Assembly (NCBI GenBank): GCA_015680685.1
Contig: MNCI01015796.1
Span: 335,454-388,851, forward strand
Length of the DNA stretch: 53,398 bases
Origin: Gnetum montanum
Lineage: Eukaryota > Streptophyta > Gnetopsida > Gnetales > Gnetaceae
Reading direction: 5' to 3'
This document shows, one piece after another, positions 11,531 through 21,769 of this stretch. The translations under genes and the position numbers were made by a program. Below the pieces are notes generated by a model. It had not been told where the DNA came from, searched no databases, and saw nothing but the letters and a program-made list of their open reading frames with translations. How positions within the stretch are numbered: position 1 is the stretch's first letter; each line of letters opens with the position of its first letter.

Positions 11531-13650
11531 TGATGGACAACCACACTCCATATTTTAGATCTCCTCCTCTCAACTTAGTCATGGGAGAGATGGCCACTCA
11601 TGCTAATCATTTAAGCAGCCCAGTTTTTCAGCTTATTTTTTTAACACATTTTTCATTTTCCAACTTTTTGTTTTACATGTTCTTTTTCTTTACATCTTTT
11701 TATTTTTTTATTAATATTTTTAATTTTTTTACACCATCATTAGTACATTTGATATTTCTTGAATAATTTACATTTTCTTCTATATTTTCTTTTATTGGTT
11801 GTGATTTTTTAACTTTTTGTTAATAAGTGCTAAGTACATTGGTGATGCGTTCCTTGATGGTGGTATGTACTATTTTTGTTATTTGATTGTTGGTGTCTAG
11901 TTTCTAGCTTTGAATTTTGTTACAGATAATTAGGACATAGTTTCTTTTCATGTAACTGGTAGTGAGTCCACAACATCTATCCATCCACACACTTGATGGT
12001 TTTCCTTGTTTTGGAAACATGCAGTTCCTTTTTCATTAATAAAACCTTAATAAATTTGTAACTTTGGTAGTTTCCAGAATTGGAAAGGATTCAAAGGTTT
12101 GAAAAAGGTATGGCTTCAAGGGGATTTGGTATGCTTTGTACTTTTCTATTTTCCTGGATGCATGTGTGTCTCAATGAATTTCTTACCATTCCATTCTAAT
12201 TAATAAAGGAAGTTGAATAAGTCCTTGTATGGTGTGGTTCTCATTAGAAAAAGAATGATGGAAATTCAAAGCACATCCCTTGGAAAAAATAAATGCATAC
12301 ATCCTCACATTGTGTGGTTCTCATCAAGAAAAAAAATATGAGGATTCAAAGAACACTACTTGGACAACATAAATGCATGTGTATTAGCATGGTGTCATTC
12401 CCATTTTAAAAAAGAATAATGGAAGTTCAAAACACACCCCTTAGAAAACATAAATGGGCTACAAGCACTAGTTATGGGACTTGTCTCCTCTAACTAAGGC
12501 CCTTTCTCACTTCCTACTTCTTCTCTAACTTGGAATGGTGGTTGCTCTACAGGAGCACTCTTGTGTCTCAGGAGATGGATTGGTCTTGGAATGTCGATGT
12601 GAAGTCACTGAAAGTGGTTGGTTTTGGTCTAGACTAAGGATGGATCCTATCAAGTCATTTAACCATAAAATCCACAAGGGACTTCATGTAATCGTAATTA
12701 GAAACTCCATTTCACACACTCTCTCTTATCCATCTATGCTTTCCATGTTCCACCTCACTACTAGTTTCATGTTTTGGTTCGATGTCCTAGTTTGATCTGT
12801 TAGAATTCTTAGTTAGTTACTTCCAGGTTTTTGTACTTAACCTTCTGTAACCATTAATCATCCACAAACCCCACAAACTCTTTGGTTTGAAGTTATGCAA
12901 GGGCATAAAAGGACTATGCTTGCTTTGGGGAGGACCCACTTATGTATCTTTTGGTTTGGTTAGTTAAGTTCTTTACCCTTAGAAATTTTTACAATCAAAT
13001 TCTTTTTGTTTACTCCATCAATGACATCCAATTGTATACATCTTCATAATAGTTTTCAGTGAATTCTTCTTTTCATTGTTGTGAATTCTTATACCCTCTT
13101 TAAATATTTTCTTGTATTGAACTCTTTCAAATTTAATGAACTACTTATCTATTTTATCCTATTTGTCAACCTTCCTGCTAATACTATCAAAGAAACCAAT
13201 CTACCAAAATTACAACATAGCTAAGTGTAACCACTGATGAAGAAAGGCATTTAATCACTATGTGTTACACATTACATATTAATTCATGATCCTATTGTGA
13301 TTGTAGTGGGAAGCATGGACTAGAAGTGGGACTATCTTCACCAAGGATGATGTAGCAGTACCACACAATGAGGACTATTCATGATCAAAGGATTTCTTCC
13401 CTCTCTCTCATTTTCTTGTTGCCAATAGGTGTTGGATATCAATATTCTCCACGGTGTTCACTCCTCTTCTCATGAATACCCAATGTTGTAAAAATTGTAA
13501 TTTCATACACTTGGGCACTTAGAATCTATATGTTTGTTTCATCTAAGTTAGTTTGTCATGTCAATCAATAATCCCATATGTACCCAATATTTTATATTGT
13601 AAAGAACTTGTTCTTCCTCTTCTTCACTCAAGGACGAGTTTTCATTCAAT
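11531..13650 (+). other. Long non-coding 3' UTR of element C
   Basis: About 2.1 kb between the integrase end and the polypurine tract. No credible ORF is seen; the open frame at 12535-12795 has no family and is stop-broken in A and B. Blocks are conserved with A's 3' UTR (32045-33950, other strand), for example the CCCTTTCTCACTTCCTACTT block near 12502. This is where Athila elements carry an env-like ORF, which is not present here. Confidence 0.65.
12226..12465 (+). repeat. 80-bp unit in three tandem copies, 3' UTR of C
   Basis: GGTGTGGTTC at 12231, TGTGTGGTTC at 12311 and GGTGTCATTC at 12391 mark an exact 80-bp period, and each unit continues with an A-rich run, ATTCAAAG or GTTCAAAA, and ACATAAATG-like ends. 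The corresponding places in A (near 33290) and B (near 39640) hold a single copy, so the expansion is private to C. Confidence 0.85.
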
Positions 13651-13660
13651 CGTGGGGGTA
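13651..13660 (+). promoter_or_regulatory. Polypurine tract of element C
   Basis: CGTGGGGGTA follows a conserved GGACGAGTTTTCATTCAATC block. A and B have the same arrangement on the other strand directly before their 3' LTRs. It would prime plus-strand DNA synthesis. Confidence 0.75.
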
Positions 13661-14530
13661 TCATGAATCATCATTTGATGTCAACCACAATGTCAGGTAC
13701 ACAACATTAGGGCCTAGATCTAACGTTGGGGTATATACCTTGAGTCTATAAATACCGTTCTTGGGCTCTAGTTTTGGAAGTAATTCATTAGTCAATTTTC
13801 AGTTTTCAAGTAAGGAAACGAAGCTCTTGTTGTTTCTTCTCCCTAGAGTTAGAATATTTTCTATAGGTGACATCTCAAATAGGACATCCCACCAAAATTT
13901 AGATCATGGGTCTAGATGGATCCCAAAAAAATAGTAGGCATCCCAACTAATAGTTGGATTTTCATAGAGATGTCATGGCAAGGTCAGAGATGACCCATAT
14001 AGATTGAAAAACTTCCAAAAACATCCATTCCAATCTAGGAAATAGCCAAAGAAAGAAGGAAACAACTAAGGAGAATGTGAGAGGACTTGGAAAACATATA
14101 AAGAACCTCAGGTTGAGTTGAAGAAATATTTCTAGGTCTCTTGTCTTCTAGTTGATTATAAATATTGATGTATTTCACCATTGTTGGTGCATAATCTAGA
14201 CTAAGAGTAAGATAGAGAGCTCTTAAGGAAGGAGAGCTTCTACAAGGAAATTGAGTGAGAGGCAAGGGAGAGCACTTGAGAGAGATTGAGGAAATATCTT
14301 ATAAGTATCTTCTCTTGAGCTTGGGCTCCATTGTGAGCTATTGAGGATTGAGAGAGAACAAGTATGGCCTCTAAGATTATTAGGAGAGCTATGAGTTGAG
14401 CTTTTCTTCTCATCTTTGATGTATCTTCTATGTATTTTAAGAATTTTTCTTAATATAAGGGAGATTTTCTATATTTTTTTGTGTTGTTATTATTTTCTAA
14501 GCTATATTTTCTTGGAAGTTGTGGATTACA
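13661..14530 (+). mobile_element. 3' LTR of element C (right end approximate)
   Basis: Starts directly after the polypurine tract (TG at 13664). A TATA box, CTATAAATACC at 13746-13756, gives a very short U3 of about 85 bp, as in A and B. The rest is non-coding. The end is placed near 14530 (GGATTACA), because sequence alignable to F's LTR copy at 51560-52080 begins soon after. The 5' LTR is outside the window, so this cannot be confirmed here. Confidence 0.6.
13746..13756 (+). promoter_or_regulatory. TATA box of the element C LTR
   Basis: CTATAAATACC, identical in core to the D LTR box, about 85 bp from the LTR start. Confidence 0.6.
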
Positions 14531-15132
14531 TCCTATTAGGGTCTATTGAGCTACAACCCTTACACCACAGTACCATAAGTCTTTAATTCAATAATACTTT
14601 TGCCTCTAAGAAAAGGGATGCCACAGTATCTAAAAGAATGAAGTGTCAAGTTCTTAATTAAAAAAATACCAAAATCTCAATTGTAGAGACCCTAATTTTA
14701 TTTTCTAAAATTAAAATATCAAATAAAAGAAAATTGCCTCAAACCTTTTGTAACTTTTGTAGGCTTCTCAAAAGGAAACAAATCCATACCAAAATACTTT
14801 AAATAAAATTATCACATATCAAAAATTAATTTAATTAGTAAAAATATCATGATCACATAACCTGATCATGTCATCACATGTCTTACATGCCCAAATCATG
14901 GTCTCCATCAAAAAGCTTATCAAATACATCTACCAAGTTACCGTACATAGCTGAAAATATAATTTAATAATGCATAAACTTAAATATACATGAGCATAGA
15001 ACATAATGTTGAGATTCCAAACTAACTAATAATCATAACTATAAATCATAACAAAAATATCCAAATCATCAAGAATATAAAAGAATAAATTAATAATACT
15101 AAATTAGGCATCCAAAAATATAGGTTGTTATA
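14531..15132 (-). mobile_element. 3' LTR of element F, 3' portion cut off by C
   Basis: Positions about 14575-15065 align with 51590-52080 in the same orientation, including ATACTTTAAATAAAAT, CATGTCTTACATGCCCAAAT and TAATGCATAAA. On the minus strand the LTR starts at 15132 with TATAACAACC, directly after a polypurine tract. Only about 600 bp remain; the rest should lie beyond C's far end, outside the window. Confidence 0.7.
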
Positions 15133-15150
15133 TTCTTCCTCCCTTAAGAA
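15133..15150 (-). promoter_or_regulatory. Polypurine tract of element F
   Basis: Read on the minus strand, TTAAGGGAGGAAGAA directly precedes the 3' LTR start. It lies some 25 bp past the end of the integrase/chromodomain region. Confidence 0.65.
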
Positions 15151-15159
15151 TCCTCCTCC

Positions 15160-16640
15160 TAGAAGATGTTAGGATGACATGAACACATATTAGACTCAAG
15201 TTCTTAAGTTAATTCTTGAAAATCATGATGACACCATAAGAATTTAACCATTGTAAAAAATTTGCTACACAATTGTTGCTTCATTTAATCTACTATCCTA
15301 ATAGGATGTTCCACATATAAAGCATTAGCTTGACATTGTAATTTAGTCCAATGAACAATATGATTGTCATTAAGAGCATACTTTCAAAGCATCAATCCAA
15401 GAAAAACATCATGTATGTTTAAAATTTATGAAGGAAAACTTACACACTACATCACATCTTCTATGCACCAAAGCACATCAAATGGTCCAATGTAACAAGG
15501 TGTAAGCTTGCTTTTTTGACTGAAATGGATTAAGCCCTTTCATAGATAAATATAAATGAACATCTTATCATCAACCATGAACTTGATATGTCTTCTTCTA
15601 TGATTTTCATAGATAGCCTAATGGTTTCGAGCTACTTTGAGCCACTCATGAATCTTCTTAATATGATCTATTACATGAAAGCCTATATCTAAACTAATTC
15701 ATTACCTATCCTCAATCATGTTCTAATACAAAGAAGTCCTATAAAGTCCATTGTAAAATACCTCATATGGAACTAATCTCAAACTTTCTTGGTAGATATT
15801 GATGTAGGAAAATTTAGCCAATAATGATAGCCTATTGTAGTTTTTTAAACACTATAAAACATAAGATAGAAGCTACTCCTTCAAAATTTGGTTAACTCTC
15901 TTAACCACTCATCCATCTATGGATGGTATCATGAAATTAAATTTAACCTAGTATCCAAGAAAACCATGAAAACTTGCAAAATTTGAGAGGTGAATTTGGC
16001 ATCATGATCAAAGATAATGTTGATAGGAATGCTATGCAATTATACAATCTTAGAGATGAATCACTACATAACATACTTTTCACTAGCCATAGTCTTTATA
16101 GAAAGAAAATAAGCTAACTTAGCAAGTTAACAATGATGAAGATGATATTCTTTTCACCCTCTAGTGTAAGAAAAACTAGTAATGAGATCCATAATAATCA
16201 CCTCTTACTTCAACTATAGAATACTTTATGGCTATAAATAATCACCTAATTATTGATGCTCGAGATTAACCTATTAATAAATTAAGAACATTTCATGAAT
16301 TCTTGAATCTATTTTCCATGCTTGACCACCAATACAACCTCTTCTACATTTACTACATATTATCACTACTAGGATGCATTTGAAACTTACTAAGGTGAGC
16401 TTCCTTTAATAGATGTTGTTGCAAGAAATTAAGTAGATACATCTAATTCTTACAATAAAGTAATGCAAATGTAACTATTCCAAATGATGAACTACTAATT
16501 TGCTAAGCTACTTATACCAAGGAGCTTCTTACTAATCTACATGCATTTTATCTAACACATCTAACTTAATCACCAAACTATATAGCTTACCAATCATATA
16601 GCTCAAAGCATTTGCAACAACATTACTTTTTTCTATTTGA
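15160..16640 (-). pseudogene. Integrase with chromodomain-like C-terminus, element F
   Basis: The minus-strand translation is heavily broken but ordered: an integrase core with IIFIIV near 16150, a GPFDVLW block near 15470, a KYALNDNHIVHW block near 15340, and a final segment reading VKFLWCHHDFQELT then ELESNMCS near 15190. That end matches the established Tekay/Del-type chromovirus C-terminus (VLWRNH..EEATWE). Stops occur every few codons. F's pol is split by E at 17101. Confidence 0.65.
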
Positions 16641-17105
16641 TATTGGATGGTTAAGTCAAAATCATCTATAAATTCACCCCATATCATGTAATGTAGTTTT
16701 AGCTATGGTTTATTTATTAGATACTATTTCTCCTTATTATAAGTCCAAAATGACAACTACTCATTAAACCAATATTGGTGTCAAACCTTCAAGAAAAAAA
16801 TCATTTTCCTAACTAAAAATTAGGATTGGGATAATGTGTCTTGTAAGGATTCAAATACCTTGAAACATATGCTACTACTTTGTATTCATACATGAAGACA
16901 CACCTATAACATTCACTTGATGCATTGATATAGACATTGTACCATTTACATAGTGTAGGAAAAACCAGAATAGGAGTCAAAATAAGCTTACTCTTGAGTG
17001 CATATAAGGTATCTTGACATTATAGATCCCATAAGAATCTAACATTATTTTATAATAGCTTTGTGAAAGCCAAAGTAGTACGGAAGAAGTTATTAATGAA
17101 CCTCC
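16641..17105 (-). pseudogene. RT end and RNase H of element F
   Basis: On the minus strand, directly next to the E insertion, the text continues GYYRRFINNF (RT connection), then RNase H blocks FMYEYKVVAYVSRYLNP, EFIDDFDLTIQYQ and VVANALS (active copies have VVADALS). GYYRR is completed only by joining across E, which confirms that 17100 and 29372 were once adjacent. Confidence 0.72.
17101..17105. repeat. Left target-site duplication of element E (CCTCC)
   Basis: CCTCC here and at 29367-29371 flank E exactly. Removing E and one copy restores F's RT reading. Confidence 0.85.
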
Positions 17106-17615
17106 TATAATGTCCTATCCCTTGTTAAGGGTGGAAACAATTGTAAACAATGTAATTAACCTTCAAATGAAAGGGCACCTCGTTATGAGGAGTTACGATT
17201 ATTCATGTATCTGTCAAGAATGGGTTTGACCTATGCCATTTAAGGCTAGGGTTAGAGATCATGCTAGGCATGGAGTTGCAGAGCTGAGGAGAGGCAAGTA
17301 ATGGGAGCTAGGTGAAGTAGACCAAGAAGGGATTGATTACCCCTTTGGCACGATAGCCTAACCATGGTGGCAGTTTTGAATTGCCTCTAAGGCTTAAGTG
17401 GCATGGGAAGATAACCCAAAGGGCATTATAGTACTCTCTTCTATTAATAAAATTTTTCCATTTTCGTATTTCCATTCGTTAGTACCAATTATTTATTTAC
17501 TAGTTAATTCATTTATTAAATATTTATAATGTTGTCAGTATATTATTTAAGAAAATGATGAATGTAATAAATTAAGAAATCATATTTTTACAACATCCAG
17601 GAATGGGATGTCACA
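17106..17615 (+). mobile_element. 5' LTR of element E
   Basis: Begins TATAATGTCC and ends GGATGTCACA; the 3' copy has the same ends. Both start with TA rather than TG. An 11-bp extra segment (TGTAAACAA region near 17145) is absent from the 3' copy. A conserved block at 17417-17450 (AAGGGCATTATAGTACTCTC) is shared by both. Confidence 0.9.
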
Positions 17616-17617
17616 TT

Positions 17618-17630
17618 TGGTATCAAAGCA
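17618..17630 (+). promoter_or_regulatory. Primer-binding site of element E (initiator tRNA-Met)
   Basis: TGGTATCAAAGCA lies two bases after the LTR end and differs once from the complement of the plant initiator tRNA-Met 3' end (TGGTATCAGAGC). Confidence 0.88.
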
Positions 17631-17854
17631 AACCATGATTCAGGAACCAAACTAGAAGTAAAACCTTATTTTACTATTATTATTATTATAAAACACAAGT
17701 ACATCTAAGAAAAATAACAAAATGGAAGAAATTATTATTTTATTTTATTTTGTAACAAAGGAGGAGTGAGAGGAAGTACATCTAAGCAAGATACAAAAAA
17801 GGAAGAATAGGAGAAAGAAGCAAAATCGGAAAGATGTAGAGAAAGCAACTATGA

Positions 17855-18058
17855 TTATTTGTTATGACTGAACAACTCAAGGAGATCTATGACTATCTTC
17901 AATTGTGATTCCCTTTCTTTAGCAGTGGCATCCATCTTACTAAGAACTACCTTGCATCTAGCCAATTCATCCCACAATTGTTTGATGTACTCGGTCACAC
18001 GTCTTGATGGAGCTACTAATTTCTCTTTTCTTTTAAGTTGGGTGTTCAACATAATCAT
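17855..18058 (-). pseudogene. Terminal coding block of the antisense unit
   Basis: A stop-free 67-codon minus-strand frame, rich in Lys/Glu/Leu with heptad-like spacing: TEYIKQLWDELARCKVVLSK, then KERESQLKIVIDLLELF. This is consistent with a coiled coil. Upstream, TTTCTATAG is a good acceptor. The frame upstream of the first Met has two TGA/TAG-type stops, so the start is uncertain. Confidence 0.45.
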
Positions 18059-18164
18059 CTATATTTGTCATTTCTTCTCCTTTCTCTATAGAAACAAGAC
18101 TTAAATTATGAGTTATGAGCAAATAATAAAAAAGAAAAAAGTGTAAAGAATAAAAAAAAAGTAT

Positions 18165-18326
18165 TGCCTAAAATTGATCATTGTCAATTTGGAGGAACCA
18201 TTCACGAGTCTCTAGATGGTGAGTGTAGCACATTGCACTCTCCAATTCTCCTAAGAGTTGCTCTAGATCTTTTACAACATTTGGAGCATCCTTAGGAATT
18301 AAATGCAAAGATGATGGAACTCCAGC
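18165..18326 (-). pseudogene. Later coding block of the antisense unit
   Basis: Opens after an acceptor-like AATATAG and runs about 53 codons without a stop: AGVPSSLHLIPKDAPNVVKD, then LEQLLGELESAMCYTHHLET and REWFLQIDNDQF. It ends at TTTTAG followed by GCAATA, possibly a GC-type donor. Leucine/glutamate spacing suggests a helix. Confidence 0.4.
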
Positions 18327-18953
18327 CTATATTAAATTATAATTTGCATTGAATTTGCATGATTAAGACTCTCATAGATGGTAAACACCCTCACAAATAG
18401 AATAGGGTTTATTATTAGAAATTCACTGACTAATATTCCAAAGAAGCACAAGTTCTTCTTCAGCAGCTGCCACTATTTTTTCCATTGAATAAGAAGAACC
18501 CAAGATAGAAAAATAAGAAACCACTGGAATAGACTCAGAAAATGATGTCGGTGCTACTATGGAAGGGAACCTCTTCTAGGTGTCCTAGAAAAAGGAGGCA
18601 TACCTAGTGATCTAGATGGAGAAATGGAAGTTTGTTCAAAAGTGGTGTCTACATCATCTCTATCCATCTCTCGAATAAAGTACTATCACTCCATAGACAT
18701 CTACAACACAAAAAAATCAACATCATACAAAAGAAAGATGGAAGTATATAAACTTTTAAATAACTAAAACTTACCTCTAATTTCTTTCCCTTATCTTGTC
18801 TTGAACTTTATCAAGTTTGTTGGGGTTTTTGTTGAGCCTGTTATTGAGTTTTTTGTCTTATAACTACTAAACTGCTAGAACTTTGCCCTATACCTTGCCT
18901 CTAGAAAAAGAAATTTATTAAAATAAATAAATACGACATTAAACTAAGTTATT

Positions 18954-18973
18954 ATGTGTGTGTGTGTGTGTGT
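18954..18973 (+). repeat. (TG)n microsatellite
   Basis: Ten TG dinucleotides in a proposed intron of the antisense unit. Confidence 0.95.
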
Positions 18974-19473
18974 ATCTTGGGGGTAGAAAATGTGATATAT
19001 TCTTATGGTTGAATCATACTAAAGGTTGAAGTACCTTGAACTTCATCAACTTGTGTAGCTCCAGCACTCTACATCAATTCATTTCACAGCTTAGATTGCA
19101 CTATCAAATACATAAAATTGAGACATAATCAATAACAAGGAAATAATAAAAACATGAACATACCTTGTTAGTTTCTTCCTAATTCTGAGCATGCTGTAAA
19201 GCTAGCTGACCTTTTTTGGGCATCTTTGAGAAATTTAGGACATAACTAGAGATTGTAATGACTAAAATTTTTTTTTGGATGGACATAACTTAGGATCATA
19301 CACATGAACAAGGGTACATAACATAGGATATAAGATTTGGGAGGATTTTGCTAGGCAACAATAATTCTAGTCATGGCATTATTCCAAGGAGAGAAATAAG
19401 ATAATGACTAGTCATAAATTCTATCAATTATGGCAACATGAAGTATGAAAATAGAAAAAGAATTAACATAGGA

Positions 19474-19977
19474 TTATTATCTATACCACAAAACCTTGCT
19501 ATAGATAAGTAGACATAAATCAAAGTGAACCTCATTAATAAAATATCCATAAATATATTGGCTTTTGCCAAGGTTAAAATCAATAACATAATCAAATAAT
19601 TTCTTCTTACAAAAATATTTAAATTTTGGAGAATAAGTTGAAGGAATTAAAAGATCCTCTCCTTGCTAAAAAGCTAAGGCTGTTTGAATATCAAAAGAAA
19701 GGATTGTTATTACTCCAAAAACTAAATGGGAAGTAGAATTTTTCTTACTATTGTACTATTCACACCATTCCATGAGAACGTCCTTGAAATGGAAGAGTTT
19801 AAAAATAGGAAAAATAAGTAAATTAGCTAATTTAGAAGTGGTAAGGTACTGGAAACCCTTATTCCCAAGTAAGCTACGATTAGAAGCAAAGAGTACATTA
19901 TTATAATGTATAATAATATTGGATGATTGAGAGCTACCTAAAAGAGTTTAAGATAAAGCTTGATGCTTAGGAACCAT
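19474..19977 (-). pseudogene. First coding block of the antisense unit
   Basis: From ATG at 19977 the frame gives about 165 codons with only three stops (TAA, TAG, TAG), each explicable by one C-to-T change. It begins MVPKHQALS; blocks include YNNVLFASNRSLLGNKGFQY, FKLFHFKDVLMEWCE, YSPKFKYFCKKKLFDYVID and YIYGYFINEVHFDL. Composition is that of a soluble folded protein, not of a low-complexity repeat. A donor-like AAG|GTTTTG lies just before the frame closes with two stops at 19474-19479. No domain family is recognised. Confidence 0.5.
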
Positions 19978-20081
19978 GATGAAGATGATTAGAGTTCTTT
20001 GATGATAGAAAATCTTCAAGCTTCTTTGCTATCAATCTTCTGTTGATATTAAGTTGTGATGGGCAAGTCATCCTTTTTCTC

Positions 20082-20091
20082 ATATTTATAA
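20082..20091 (-). promoter_or_regulatory. TATA box for the antisense unit
   Basis: TTATAAATAT on the minus strand, 105 bp upstream of the ATG at 19977, which has a CATCATGG context. The distance fits a short 5' UTR. Confidence 0.4.
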
Positions 20092-20439
20092 CACAATCGT
20101 AAAAATCTTAGTAAAAAAAAAGAAGAAAGTTATAACTTAAGTTAACCAAAGATGTAATGAAAGCTAATGTGCACTTTTTTAAAGAAAAAGCTAATGTTCA
20201 ATTTTTGTTTTTAAAAGCTAATATTTACTTTTTGTAATTTTATGGTTTCTAGGTTCACTAAAATGAAATTATCTATAATTTAACTCGAAGTTCTCTTTGA
20301 GATGATTCCAACAGTACCAATTTTATCAAAATTTGACTTACAATTTGAAAGATACAATAATTCTCAGGTCATGTATAGTTTTAAAAAAATTAATTTAAAT
20401 GATTTTTTCAAATTTTAAATTTTAAAAAAAAAAGAGCTA

Positions 20440-21260
20440 GGGTGTAGGAGGTCTTAGGTTCAAACTCGAGCCCCAAAAAAATTTATTAAAAAAAATTATT
20501 TTGAAAGGGCCATGATAGGTTTGACAGCCGTATCCTGGTGATAGCTGCAGCTTGCTATTAGCTGCTAGTGGTGGTTGTGTAAGGACTAGCCCTTGGACTA
20601 GCCCCAAGGGCAACCCATTAACCATGCCTACCTTCTGTCACTTGCCATGGCACCATGCCGCACTTGCCTCTACCCTCTACTGCTAGCAACCATGCTGCAC
20701 CTACCTTCTGCCACCTGTCATTGTGCCTCATCATGCTTGCCATCCACCATCTACCATCGATGTCTATGCCCTCCAGTATCCTTGGCCATGCCACACTTGC
20801 ACCTTTAGCCATTGCACCATGTCTATGCCTTCTGCCAATTGCCTCATGCCTACACCTGCACCTATTTCCACGCTACCCACTACTACACCTTCAATCACCT
20901 GCCCACTACTTGCCATCGAAAGTTGCCTCTAGCATAGCAAAAAACCACCTCTAGTTCTACAAAAAATTGCCTCTAGTGTCACCAAAAACTACCTTCAATA
21001 CCACCAAAAATCACCTTTAAAACCACCCAAAATTGCCTCCAACACCACCCAAAATCACCTCTAACACTACCAAAAACCTTCTTTGGCACTGCTAAAAACT
21101 GCCTTTAGTACCATTGAAAATCGCCTCTTCAAACATCATCGAAAACTACCTCTCTATGCATAGGCCCTAAGATGGGCTAGGTGGACCCTGAGATGGGCCA
21201 CAGGGACCTTGTAAAGGGCCACATTGGCCTAGAAGAGGGCCATGTGGACCTTGAAATAAG
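20440..21260 (+). repeat. Minisatellite-rich part of E's leader
   Basis: Three parts are visible. About 20630-20930 is C-rich and repeats CCATG/CTGCCA words with no fixed period. About 20934-21150 holds some nine units of a 22-23 bp repeat, consensus near CCTCTAACACCACCAAAAAT. At 21163-21247 four 21-bp units follow, for example CCCTGAGATGGGCCACAGGG. Open frames across the region (20618-20954, both strands) arise from the repeats and are not called as genes. Confidence 0.75.
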
Positions 21261-21769
21261 TTGTCTTCTATCAGTAGATAGGAAAATCAAATTTTATGAC
21301 AACTAACAAGAATTTCAAAATTCCCATCAATTGACAAAAAAAAAAATTTAAAAACTTTTCCACCCATAATTGTTAATTTTAATTGAAAATGCACTCAATT
21401 ATTTTCAAAAAATTTGAATTAGCACATTGTTAACAAGGGGGATAAAAACTTCATCATTAAGCATGCTCGTTCTCCTATGGGAAGTCTTGACAAATGTGCA
21501 AGTTTTGTAAATTTAAAATGACTATAACTTCTGAATCTATAGTCCATTTTCAACTAAGAAAAAATCAATTCCAATATATTTTAACCTTTCAAACTCAATG
21601 AAACTATCAAATTTAGCTTTTGGATTATAGAAAATTAGCATTTTAATCCATTATTTAAGGTTCCAAAGATAATTAGGATTTGGTACTCAATAAATAACTA
21701 ATAATTTTAAGACCCATAAAAAGGGCCATAGAAGCTAAGGATTACCAACATACCTTATTTCTTCAACTT

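Larger units (their letters stand above)
5596..14530 (+). mobile_element. Element C: OTA-clade (Athila/Tat-like) Ty3/gypsy retrotransposon, plus strand
   Basis: C is recognised by homology along its length to elements A and B: gag, protease, RT, RNase H, integrase, a 2-kb 3' UTR, a polypurine tract and a 3' LTR in that order. Its 5' LTR and the start of gag are missing here because D is inserted in gag, so they should lie upstream of the window. The right end abuts F's 3' LTR somewhere between 14480 and 14565. Stops and frameshifts are dense, with gag/protease in one frame and RNase H/integrase in another. Confidence 0.8.
17855..20091 (-). pseudogene. Intron-containing gene-like unit, antisense in E's leader
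   Basis: Read on the minus strand: TATA box (20082-20091), about 75 nt of 5' UTR, ATG at 19977, then several coding-like segments separated by stretches with splice signals. Proposed junctions: donor AAG|GTATGT after 19164; a 34-nt exon 19035-19068 with acceptor TGTAG and donor CAAG|GTACTT; a 126-nt exon 18775-18900 with acceptor TTTTTCTAG and donor GAG|GTAAGT; acceptor GTGTTGTAG before 18700; a clean coding block about 18165-18326; and a terminal block ending at 17855. Frames are not consistent at every junction. Stops are mostly of the CAA/CAG-to-TAA/TAG kind, as expected from decay. I do not recognise the protein. It could be a captured host gene or an unrelated insertion in the leader. 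Confidence 0.5.

Noticed and set aside
12535-12795. 86-codon frame in C's 3' UTR as an env remnant
   Set aside because: No signal peptide or membrane segment of env type, and the frame is not kept in A or B.
20618-20954. Overlapping open frames on both strands with Cys/His/Pro-rich products
   Set aside because: C-rich, repeat-like sequence with no family and no conservation visible.
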